Positions 1 through 5,901 of a stretch of DNA of 11,595 nt are shown here, piece after piece (position 1 is the first letter of the stretch; each line of letters starts with the position of its first letter). The stretch lies in NCBI GenBank assembly GCA_023144585.1, contig JAGLFI010000012.1, positions 1 to 11,595 on the forward strand, in the 5' to 3' direction. A model generated the notes under the pieces. That model was not told where the DNA came from. It saw only the letters and a list, made by a program, of their open reading frames with translations, and ran no database searches. Origin of the DNA: Desulfobacula sp. (lineage in GTDB: Bacteria; Desulfobacterota; Desulfobacteria; Desulfobacterales; Desulfobacteraceae). The translations under genes and the position numbers were made by a program.

Positions 1-995
1 AAAAGTCCCTGGGGTGACAAAAGTGCCACACCAAAAATAATATAAGACAACTGGCTGATGGTTGAAAAGGCAAGCCGTCTTTTTAATTCATCCTGGGAAA
101 GAGCAATACAGGACGCCACAAGAATGGTGACCGAAGCAATGCTCATCACTAGCACACCCAGGTTAAAGCTTGACAACAGATCAACACCGAAAATTCCTGT
201 CATTACCCTGACAATGGAGAAGACACCAACCTTTACAACCGCCACAGCATGCAATAAGGCACTGACCGGGGTCGGTGCGACCATTGCCGCCGGAAGCCAG
301 GAATGAAACGGCATGATTCCTGCCTTGGCAAATCCGAAAACAAACATTAAAAGCAATACAGTAGCTGCAGGTTTTGACAATTGATCTGTAAAAATACCGG
401 CAGTGGAAAATTCCAGGGTACCTGTTACATGATAGCAATAAATCATGGCGGGCAGAACAAGGGCAATGGAAGTGCCTAAAATAAAGGTTAAATATCTTCG
501 ACCGGAAATTCTTGATTTTTCATCCTGATGATGGGCAACCAGGGGATATGTTGCCAAAGATAAAATCTCATAAAAAAGATAAAGTGTCAGCAGGTTGGCA
601 GAAAAGGCAGCGCCAATGGTGGCGGAGATAGCCAGGGCGAAAAAAGAGACAAACCGGGCCTGACCATGTTCATTGAGTCCTCGCATATATCCGATGGAAT
701 AAATAGATGTTATAATATAGAGACTTGCAGCCACAATGGCAAACAGCATCCCAAGTCCATCCACCCTAAAGGCAATGGCTGCACCGGGAGCAATTGCAAA
801 CAGGGTCAGAACAATCTGTTTTCCTTCAAGTATGACCGGAAGCATGGAAAGAACCAGAACAAACTTGATGGTACTTGCAACAAAAATCCATGATTCCCTT
901 ACATTGGGTTTGCTAGAAGAAGAGACCAGCACCGGAATAACAAAAAGAGGAACTAAAACTGCCAAAAGAGGTTTAATTGAAATAATGGTTTCCAT
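1..995 (-). CDS. Second MrpD/NuoM-like antiporter subunit (3' end missing)
   Basis: This is a proton-channel membrane subunit of the NuoL/M/N-MrpA/D family, expected in the Mrp-type antiporter complex. The frame is open from ATG 995 to base 1 without a stop, giving 331 full codons; about a third of a usual ~490-residue protein lies beyond the edge. Key family residues are visible: Glu143 in LYLFYEILSL (TM5), Lys224 in GFAKAGIMPFHSWLP (TM7) and Lys255 in LLHAVAVVKVG (TM8), which match the proton-path Glu/Lys positions known from NuoM. A modest AAGG lies 11 bases before the ATG. It follows mrpD with a 37-base gap, so it is probably the next gene of the same operon. It is more NuoM/HyfB-like than the preceding MrpD (LLHAVAVVKVG versus VVAPLMTKV). 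It could be a second D subunit (D') or the separated NuoL-like part of MrpA; the missing C-terminus leaves this open. Confidence 0.9.
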   Translation of the reverse strand, partial: METIISIKPLLAVLVPLFVIPVLVSSSSKPNVRESWIFVASTIKFVLVLSMLPVILEGKQIVLTLFAIAPGAAIAFRVDGLGMLFAIVAASLYIITSIYSIGYMRGLNEHGQARFVSFFALAISATIGAAFSANLLTLYLFYEILSLATYPLVAHHQDEKSRISGRRYLTFILGTSIALVLPAMIYCYHVTGTLEFSTAGIFTDQLSKPAATVLLLMFVFGFAKAGIMPFHSWLPAAMVAPTPVSALLHAVAVVKVGVFSIVRVMTGIFGVDLLSSFNLGVLVMSIASVTILVASCIALSQDELKRRLAFSTISQLSYIIFGVALLSPQGL

Positions 996-1032
996 TTATT
1001 GGTTTACCTTTTTACTGTGATCATAGTCATCT

Positions 1033-2511
1033 TCACTTTAAGAAAGGAAGGATGATTGTATTTACAATTGTACCAGAATACAAACCCACAATAATCAAGG
1101 AAAGACTGACAAACCCGGATACAATCAGCATTGATATGGGTGCTTCCCTGATTTCAACAGGAGGATGCGAGTCCCCATGTCCGTGGGCCATGGATTCAAA
1201 AAAACAAATCTCAAAAACCTTAAAAAACAGAACTGCACAGATCAAGCTTGAAATAATCAGAGCTGCCGCAAAATGATAGGCACCGGCTTCAAAAGCCCCT
1301 AAAATTAAATACCACTTACTGAAAAATCCACAGGTTGGCGGTACCCCGATGATACTGAATGCAGCCAGAACAAATCCTGCCATAGTCCATGGCATCTTAC
1401 CAAACAATCCCTTAAGATCTGTTAGCTCAACTGTTTTAAGTTTATAGACCATATTCCCCACAGCAAGAAAGAGAGCAAAGGTCATTAAAGCATCATTGAA
1501 GATGTGTAAAATTGCACCGGTCATGCCCAGTTCATTACCCAGCCAGGCTCCTCCAACCATGTACCCGATTTCACACACAATGATATAGGTGAGCATTTTT
1601 TTAAGATTTGTCTGGGAAAGCGCCATGACAGCCCCTGCAAGAATAGCGATGGTACCCAGCCAGACAACAGCATCGCTAAGATTCAGGGTTTCAAAGATAT
1701 AGTCAAATCCAAATACCGTGATCATCAACCGGATCATCACATAAACCATCACTTTGGTCATTAACGGGGCAACAACCCTTGCAAATGCCACGGGTGAATA
1801 TGAATAGGCGTTGGGCAGCCAGATATGCATGGGAAAGAGAGCCATTTTAATCCAGATACCGATCATTATTAAGATAAACGCAACCAATACTGTGGAGGAA
1901 CCCTGGATACCAGATAAAATATTTGCCACATCAACCATATTCAGGGAACCGGTTTTAAGGTAAAGATATCCCACACCTAAAAGATAGAAACTGGCACCTA
2001 TAACGCCGATGAAAACATAGTTCAGACTGGCCAGAGGACCTCTGTTCCTGTCTCCCAAAGCCACCATGGCATAACTGGTCAATGAAGTGATTTCAATGAG
2101 GACATAAAGGTTAAACAAATCGCCCGTCGCGGAAACGCCCAAAAGTCCTGTCACAAACAAGAGGTAGATTGTATAAAATGATCCGGCCCTGTCACTTGTT
2201 TCCTGGGTAACACTTTTGCAGCTTGCCAAAAGATTTAAAAAAGCAATACTTGATATTAGCAAAAGCACCATGGCATTTAAGAGATCAATTCTATATTCAA
2301 TGCCCATAGGTGGTGCCCAGCCGGCCATTTTGTACTGGATCGTGCCAAAATTTATGACCTGCATCAATACTTTAAATGCAGAAAAGGTTGAAATACCAAG
2401 ACCCATCAAAGCAATAGAGTATGACAATCGTTCTTTGATCCAGACGGCAAGCCCGGCTAAAAGGGCGGCTAAAAGCGGTGCAATAACAATTAGTGCGGGG
2501 TAATGATCCAT
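1033..2511 (-). CDS. mrpD: Mrp/Mnh cation:proton antiporter subunit D (MbhH-like)
   Basis: This is one of the large ion-translocating subunits of the complex, 492 residues, the normal length. Hydrophobic segments run through nearly the whole protein, consistent with about 14 helices. Visible landmarks are Glu140 in NLYVLIEITSL (TM5), Lys222 in IGIWIKMALFPMHIWLP (TM7), Lys253 in APLMTKVMVY (TM8), SQTNLKKMLTY (299-309) and GVPPTCGFFSKWYL (389-402). Where many relatives have an N-H-A-L-F-K pattern in TM12, this protein reads NDALMT (339-344), so both the His and the Lys are absent. A short His-rich stretch, AHGHGDSH (442-449), sits between the last helices. The gene starts 3 bases after mrpC ends, so translation is probably coupled. 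The family assignment is firm. Which ions are moved (Na+, K+ or H+) cannot be read from the sequence. Confidence 0.95.
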   Translation of the reverse strand: MDHYPALIVIAPLLAALLAGLAVWIKERLSYSIALMGLGISTFSAFKVLMQVINFGTIQYKMAGWAPPMGIEYRIDLLNAMVLLLISSIAFLNLLASCKSVTQETSDRAGSFYTIYLLFVTGLLGVSATGDLFNLYVLIEITSLTSYAMVALGDRNRGPLASLNYVFIGVIGASFYLLGVGYLYLKTGSLNMVDVANILSGIQGSSTVLVAFILIMIGIWIKMALFPMHIWLPNAYSYSPVAFARVVAPLMTKVMVYVMIRLMITVFGFDYIFETLNLSDAVVWLGTIAILAGAVMALSQTNLKKMLTYIIVCEIGYMVGGAWLGNELGMTGAILHIFNDALMTFALFLAVGNMVYKLKTVELTDLKGLFGKMPWTMAGFVLAAFSIIGVPPTCGFFSKWYLILGAFEAGAYHFAAALIISSLICAVLFFKVFEICFFESMAHGHGDSHPPVEIREAPISMLIVSGFVSLSLIIVGLYSGTIVNTIILPFLK

Positions 2512-2514
2512 GAT

Positions 2515-2931
2515 TTATTTTTCCGGCCCGATATCAACCAGGCGCATCCTGAGTTCATCTTCTTCCAGGGTTTGGTACCGCTGGTATATCCTGACAGCTA
2601 AAGCCATGGCAACACCAAAGGTTGCAACAGATACAACAATAGCAGTCAGCATTAAGACATGAGGCAGGGGATTGATATAATCAGCCGCATGGATGACTGC
2701 ATTGTGGGCATCATGTCCGCCATGGGCATTTTGAATGATCGGTATGGTGGCATCCCGCTTATATCCAATGGAAACATAAAAAAGGATAATGGCAGTTTGA
2801 AAAATATTCATACCCACCAATTTCTTTATTAAATTATTTTTTGCAATCATGGCATAAAGGCCGATCATCATTAAGATCACATAAAGCCAGTAGTTGTATT
2901 TTGCCACGATCAGAGGTAACAAATCAGTCAT
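2515..2931 (-). CDS. mrpC: Mrp/Mnh antiporter subunit C (NuoK-like)
   Basis: This small membrane subunit is homologous to NuoK and MbhG and is expected to take part in the antiporter's proton path. It has 138 residues and three hydrophobic segments (about 14-32, 38-56 and 92-114). The NuoK/MrpC signatures are NLIKKLVGMNIFQTAIIL (33-50) and INPLPHVLMLTAIVVSVA (86-103). Between helices two and three is a His-rich loop with His70, 73, 76 and 81, which is unusual and might bind a metal; that is a guess. The gene begins 9 bases after the MbhE-MrpB fusion ends and stops 3 bases before mrpD. The ATG at 2931 is preceded by TAGG and AAAGG elements. The family call is firm. Confidence 0.94.
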   Translation of the reverse strand: MTDLLPLIVAKYNYWLYVILMMIGLYAMIAKNNLIKKLVGMNIFQTAIILFYVSIGYKRDATIPIIQNAHGGHDAHNAVIHAADYINPLPHVLMLTAIVVSVATFGVAMALAVRIYQRYQTLEEDELRMRLVDIGPEK

Positions 2932-2940
2932 AGCCTTTAC

Positions 2941-3765
2941 CTATAATCCTTCATCGTGTTTGCCTTCGGAAACGATATTAATATAAATGATGACCATTGC
3001 TGCTGTTACAGCAATTCCCACACCGATCTCAACGCCTAACATACCCAAAGCCCTGATATGGTGTGGATCGCCCGGTACTATCGGCACCAATTTTGAATAA
3101 TCCAGAAAGTTGCCTCCCATAGCCATGCAGATGGCCCCAATCCCGACATAAATCAAAACTCCCAGGGCAGCATAAATCCCAAGGACTTTTTCCTTAATCC
3201 GTCTTACAAGTGTTTTCAGGTCATAAGAAATTGCCAGAAGAATCAGGCTGGAACCAAAGATAACACCGCCCTGGAATCCACCACCAGGGGAAAAATCACC
3301 ATGAGCCACGACATATAAAGCATAAATCTGTATAAACGGGATCAAAATTCTACAGACGGTTCTGATAATCAAATCAGACGGCACCCAGTCCTTATCCATA
3401 TGTTCAAATTCTTTTCCGGTCTTTAGAACCTTTTTGCTGTCTTTCACATGGAGGATAACTCTTGTAGGCGTGTGACGGTAAAAGCGTTCTTTTTTCTCTC
3501 GAAAATCTCGTAATAAAAGAAAACATGCCAGGCCTGCACAAAAAACAACCGCGGTTTCAAACATGGTATCAAACCCACGATAATCTGCAAGAACAGCTGT
3601 TACAAGATTGGGAACCTGGGTCTCTTCAACTGCTTTTTCAATGTAATAGTTTGACAGATGGATGGATGCCGGAGAATCAGGATCACCCCAGTCAGGAAAT
3701 TCCCCTGTTCCATACAGCAACAATGTGCCTGTCAGGCAAACAACAATAAATCCAAGAAATTTCAA
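2941..3765 (-). CDS. mrpB: MbhE-MrpB fusion, antiporter subunit B
   Basis: This membrane subunit combines two parts that are often separate. Residues 1 to about 90 match the MbhE-type segment, which in classical systems is the C-terminus of MrpA; the key stretch is NLVTAVLADYRGFDTMFET (53-71). Residues about 130-270 are a MnhB domain with HGDFSPGGGFQGGV (155-168) and several hydrophobic helices. A hydrophilic linker (about 89-130) joins them. The predicted start is TTG 3765: it overlaps the stop of the preceding MbhD-like gene (TTGA) and has GGAGG 8 bases upstream, which supports it despite the rare codon. The fusion equals the MrpA-MrpB junction without the NuoL-like part of MrpA. Its role in the complex (scaffold or ion path) follows from the family only. 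Confidence 0.93.
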   Translation of the reverse strand: MKFLGFIVVCLTGTLLLYGTGEFPDWGDPDSPASIHLSNYYIEKAVEETQVPNLVTAVLADYRGFDTMFETAVVFCAGLACFLLLRDFREKKERFYRHTPTRVILHVKDSKKVLKTGKEFEHMDKDWVPSDLIIRTVCRILIPFIQIYALYVVAHGDFSPGGGFQGGVIFGSSLILLAISYDLKTLVRRIKEKVLGIYAALGVLIYVGIGAICMAMGGNFLDYSKLVPIVPGDPHHIRALGMLGVEIGVGIAVTAAMVIIYINIVSEGKHDEGL

Positions 3766-4007
3766 TCTTTTGTCCTCCGGCTAGTCCTGAAAACAGCTGC
3801 AACAAAGAAAACAGTACTGACGCCTGCTCCAACTGAGGCTTCGGTAAAGGCGACATCCACGGCTCCCATGACAGCCCAGAGCAGACACATCACAAATGAA
3901 TAGGCACCAAATAAAATAGCTGTTCCCAGCAGATCCTTGACAGATATGGCAGCGATTGCACAGAAAATAACAAAGGTTAATACAATCAAATCAATTGGCC
4001 AGTGCAT
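3762..4007 (-). CDS. MbhD-like antiporter subunit (DUF4040, split-off MrpA segment)
   Basis: This 81-residue membrane protein has two to three hydrophobic helices and the conserved stretch DVAFTEASVGAG (51-62), typical of MbhD/DUF4040. In classical Mrp systems this segment is fused inside the C-terminal part of MrpA; in Mbh-type complexes it is a separate small subunit, as here. Asp51 and Glu56 are charged residues inside the membrane region and are candidates for the ion path (inference from family conservation). The ATG at 4007 has AAGGG 6 bases upstream and lies 2 bases after the mrpG stop; the 3' end overlaps the next gene by 4 bases. The C-terminus ends in a basic tail, RTSRRTKD. Confidence 0.9.
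   Translation of the reverse strand: MHWPIDLIVLTFVIFCAIAAISVKDLLGTAILFGAYSFVMCLLWAVMGAVDVAFTEASVGAGVSTVFFVAAVFRTSRRTKD
3774..3778 (-). promoter_or_regulatory. Ribosome binding site of the MbhE-MrpB gene
   Basis: On the minus strand this is GGAGG, 8 bases before TTG 3765 and inside the end of the upstream MbhD-like gene. It supports the TTG start that overlaps the TGA stop. Confidence 0.7.
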
Positions 4008-4009
4008 GA

Positions 4010-4333
4010 TTAACCCTTTCGTTTCTTTTTAGTCCAGTGTCTCAATCCTGCCCGCATACCTGCATCAACAATGGAATGGGTGGCTGTAGGACTGGAAAGA
4101 AACACAAAAAATACAATTAAAAACATCTTGATGGAAAGCAGCAGGGCTTCAAGGGAAAAATGATGAAGATTATATATGGCAAGCCCCGTCACCATGGCAA
4201 AGATCCCCAGGGTATCCAGCTTGCCGGCCGGATGAAGCCGACTGTAAAAATCCGGCATCCTGATGATACCAACAGCACCGCCCAGAAAGAAGAACAAGCC
4301 TGTGATCAAAAACAAAACAACAAGTATATCCAT
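4010..4333 (-). CDS. mrpG: Mrp/Mnh antiporter subunit G
   Basis: This small accessory membrane subunit has 107 residues and three hydrophobic helices. It carries the MnhG/PhaG signature GIIRMPDFYSRLHPAGKLDT (22-41), followed by a helix ending in SSPTATHSI and a basic C-terminal tail (HWTKKKRKG). Subunits E, F and G are needed for assembly or activity of Mrp complexes in studied relatives. GGAG lies 5 bases before the ATG at 4333. There are 19 bases to the upstream mrpF and 2 bases to the downstream MbhD-like gene, consistent with a single transcript. Confidence 0.94.
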   Translation of the reverse strand: MDILVVLFLITGLFFFLGGAVGIIRMPDFYSRLHPAGKLDTLGIFAMVTGLAIYNLHHFSLEALLLSIKMFLIVFFVFLSSPTATHSIVDAGMRAGLRHWTKKKRKG

Positions 4334-4352
4334 GAATACTCCAAATTGATGA

Positions 4353-4640
4353 TTAATCCATAAAAGATTCTTCGTACAGCCCTTTTCTTTTGTGGAAATA
4401 GCGTGATGCCACCAATACAGTAATAAAATTTAGAAACGCATAGGCCAGTGCTATATCAACAAACATATCAACACGTTCATAAAGGAAACCAATAAGCAGC
4501 AAAAGAATAACGGTTTTACTGCCTATGGCATTGACGCCAATAAGCCGGTCCAGAACAGTCGGGCCGAATAAGGCTCTGTACATTGAAAAAAGCATCAGGA
4601 ATAATAATCCCAATGCCATACTTAGAAAAAAAGTGCTCAT
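4353..4640 (-). CDS. mrpF: Mrp/Mnh antiporter subunit F
   Basis: This small membrane subunit has 95 residues and three predicted helices. The family signature is present: YRALFGPTVLDRLIGVNAIG (21-40) with the conserved Asp31, and VDIALAYAFLNFI (61-73) with Asp62. Asp residues at such positions are conserved in MrpF/MbhB and have been implicated in cation transport in studied members. The ATG (4640) overlaps the TGA of mrpE by 4 bases (ATGA), a sign of translational coupling. The protein ends in a charged tail (HKRKGLYEESFMD). Confidence 0.94.
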   Translation of the reverse strand: MSTFFLSMALGLLFLMLFSMYRALFGPTVLDRLIGVNAIGSKTVILLLLIGFLYERVDMFVDIALAYAFLNFITVLVASRYFHKRKGLYEESFMD

Positions 4641-5188
4641 ATCTCTTCTCCAAAAACTTTGGCAACTTTTTTTAACATGATACCCGGCAGGGCTTCGGCT
4701 GATTCACTGTCAATGGCATGCACTCTGAAAACACCGTCACTATCCGCCGTTACTGTAATGGTTCCAGGTGTCAGGGTAATGGAGTTTGCCAGGGTCGCTA
4801 TCGCAATATCGGATTTTAAATGGGTCTTAAAGGTAATAATGTGAGGGTCTATTAACTCTTTCATCCGTGGATGAAAGGCAAGGTACAGCAGGTGAAAATT
4901 GGCTTTAATAATTTCCCAGATCAACCAGGGGGTATATGCGATAAATCTAAAAAATACTTTGACATATCCCGACTCCATTGCAGGAAATAAAAGATCATAA
5001 AAATAGTAAGCCACAAAAAAACTTGAAATTCCCCCAAGCCATAAAAGTAGTGAATCAAATTTTCCTGACAAAACAATCCAGGAAAGAAACATCAAAACAA
5101 ATGTAATCAAAAAAGAAAAAAATGATTTATAAAACGTGGGTCTTGTGTTACCGGCTTTTTTGGCAACACCATTATTAGAAACTATCAA
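4637..5188 (-). CDS. mrpE: Mrp/Mnh antiporter subunit E
   Basis: This is the first structural subunit of the antiporter operon (MnhE/MbhA family), 183 residues. Two or three hydrophobic helices in residues about 20-105 are followed by a soluble domain containing NSITLTPGTITVTADSDG (135-152) and VHAIDSE, the usual MrpE C-terminal motif. The preceding HPRMKELIDPHIITF also fits the family. The predicted start is TTG 5188 with an extended AGGAGGAGGAG 6 bases before it; no better in-frame ATG exists near the N-terminus. The first ~18 residues are polar (SNNGVAKKAGNTRP), longer than in many relatives. It lies 47 bases downstream of a receiver-only response regulator and overlaps mrpF by 4 bases. 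Confidence 0.93.
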   Translation of the reverse strand: MIVSNNGVAKKAGNTRPTFYKSFFSFLITFVLMFLSWIVLSGKFDSLLLWLGGISSFFVAYYFYDLLFPAMESGYVKVFFRFIAYTPWLIWEIIKANFHLLYLAFHPRMKELIDPHIITFKTHLKSDIAIATLANSITLTPGTITVTADSDGVFRVHAIDSESAEALPGIMLKKVAKVFGEEI

Positions 5189-5194
5189 TGAACA

Positions 5195-5205
5195 CTCCTC
5201 CTCCT
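5195..5205 (-). promoter_or_regulatory. Extended ribosome binding site of mrpE
   Basis: On the minus strand this reads AGGAGGAGGAG, a purine run with three overlapping GGAG cores, ending 6 bases before the TTG start of mrpE. It decides the start, since no ATG is available nearby. The unusually strong site may compensate for the weak TTG codon of the first structural gene (inference). Confidence 0.75.
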
Positions 5206-5235
5206 AAATATCATGAGAACCAAAAGCTAAAAAAA

Positions 5236-5709
5236 TTATTTTTCAACACCATACAGTTTACGAAATTTTCCGTACAGCTTGGCTATGGCACCCTCTTTTT
5301 TTGCTCCTGTTTGTGAGTTGTCAGGTCCGGAGGATGATTGTTCCTGTTGCATCCTGTAATCATAAGCCGCGTTTAAGGTCTCAATAAGTGTATCCATATC
5401 CACAGGCTTTGATAAGAATTTAAATGCGTTATATTTACCACTTTCAAGTGCGTTTTCAACACTTCCATGCCCGGTAAGAATAATACAGGGCAGCATGGGT
5501 TGCAAATCCTTCAATCGTTTCTGGACTTCGATCCCATCAATTCCCGGCATTTGCAAATCCACAACAGCCACATCAAAATCTTCTTTTGCAGCGGCTTCAA
5601 CCCCTTCTTCGCCTGAAAAAGTTGTTTTAACTGTAAATCCATCAAGAACAAGCCGCTTGGCAAGGTATTTTAAAAATGTCTGTTCATCATCTATAAATAG
5701 AAGCTTCAT
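5236..5709 (-). CDS. Receiver-only response regulator heading the Mrp operon
   Basis: This is a CheY-like receiver of two-component signalling, 157 residues. Receiver residues are complete: Asp7/Asp8 acidic pair, phospho-acceptor Asp51 (VVDLQMPG), Thr79 (ILTGHG) and Lys101 (LSKPV). There is no DNA-binding or enzymatic output domain. After the receiver (to about 122) comes a polar Ser/Gln-rich linker and a basic tail, IAKLYGKFRKLYGVEK, that could form an amphipathic helix. The ATG at 5709 has AAGGA 6 bases upstream. The gene follows its own promoter region and lies 47 bases before mrpE with no visible terminator between, so it is probably the first gene of the antiporter operon. The likely phosphodonors are the two kinases upstream. 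Whether it acts on the antiporter, another kinase or a remote partner is unknown. Confidence 0.9.
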   Translation of the reverse strand: MKLLFIDDEQTFLKYLAKRLVLDGFTVKTTFSGEEGVEAAAKEDFDVAVVDLQMPGIDGIEVQKRLKDLQPMLPCIILTGHGSVENALESGKYNAFKFLSKPVDMDTLIETLNAAYDYRMQQEQSSSGPDNSQTGAKKEGAIAKLYGKFRKLYGVEK

Positions 5710-5731
5710 AATATATCCTTACAACATACTT

Positions 5732-5756
5732 GGGGACAGATTTAAAATCTGTCCCC
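5732..5756. repeat. Perfect 25-base palindrome (12+1+12)
   Basis: The arms are GGGGACAGATTT and its exact reverse complement around a single A at 5744. It lies between the candidate promoter and the ribosome binding site of the response-regulator gene, so it would fold into a strong leader hairpin in that transcript. No T tract follows it on the minus strand, so it is not an evident terminator for this operon. GGGGACAG/CTGTCCCC ends resemble REP-like elements scattered by REP-associated tyrosine transposases; that identity is an inference. Confidence 0.8.
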
Positions 5757-5779
5757 TTTATCTTTGTCGAATCGTTTTG

Positions 5780-5808
5780 CATATAACAAAAGTATGATTT
5801 TGAGTCAA
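5780..5808 (-). promoter_or_regulatory. Candidate sigma-70 promoter for the regulator-Mrp operon
   Basis: On the minus strand, TTGACT (5808-5803) is separated by exactly 17 bases from TATATG (5785-5780). The -35 box has five of six consensus bases, the -10 box four of six. Transcription would start near 5773, giving a leader of about 64 bases that contains the 25-base palindrome. It sits in the longest intergenic gap of the window, just before the response regulator, where an operon promoter is expected. Confidence 0.55.
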
Positions 5809-5836
5809 CAATAATATACTTGCTCAGTCCAGTTAT

Positions 5837-5861
5837 AATATAGCTGAATTATATCTATATT
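5837..5861. repeat. AT-rich inverted repeat, 7-base arms
   Basis: AATATAG (5837-5843) and CTATATT (5855-5861) form an inverted repeat with an 11-base centre, about 65 to 90 bases upstream of the predicted start of transcription. It could be a regulator binding site, but the composition makes such a repeat likely by chance. Confidence 0.3.
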
Positions 5862-5883
5862 CTGTCCATAACCTAAAGGTCAA
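5854..5883 (-). promoter_or_regulatory. Weaker second promoter candidate
   Basis: On the minus strand, TTGACC (5883-5878) is followed after 18 bases by TATAGA (5859-5854). A perfect TATAAT also occurs at 5853-5848, but with a poor partner (TTAGGT, 17 bases upstream). The region is AT-rich, so chance matches are likely. Confidence 0.3.
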
Positions 5884-5901
5884 AATAAAAAAAGGCAAGC
5901 A

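Noticed and set aside
181..438. Minus-strand open frame of 85 codons within the left edge
   Set aside because: It is out of frame inside the second MrpD-like gene, whose frame is open from 995 to base 1 with clear family motifs; the 85-residue product is Cys-rich nonsense with no family likeness.
58..1276. Plus-strand open frames at 58-306, 666-893, 736-1020 and 1052-1276
   Set aside because: All are antisense shadows of the two D-type antiporter genes and lack family motifs; there is no sign of a plus-strand gene anywhere in the window.
5732..5760. Intrinsic terminator formed by the palindrome
   Set aside because: On the minus strand the hairpin is followed by AAGTATGTTG without a T run, and it lies upstream of a gene rather than after one. 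A T-rich stretch follows only on the plus strand, where no gene ends.
5880..5901. Terminator after the Usp gene (T7 run at 5887-5893 on the minus strand)
   Set aside because: A T tract is present but no convincing GC-rich stem precedes it, so a terminator cannot be claimed.
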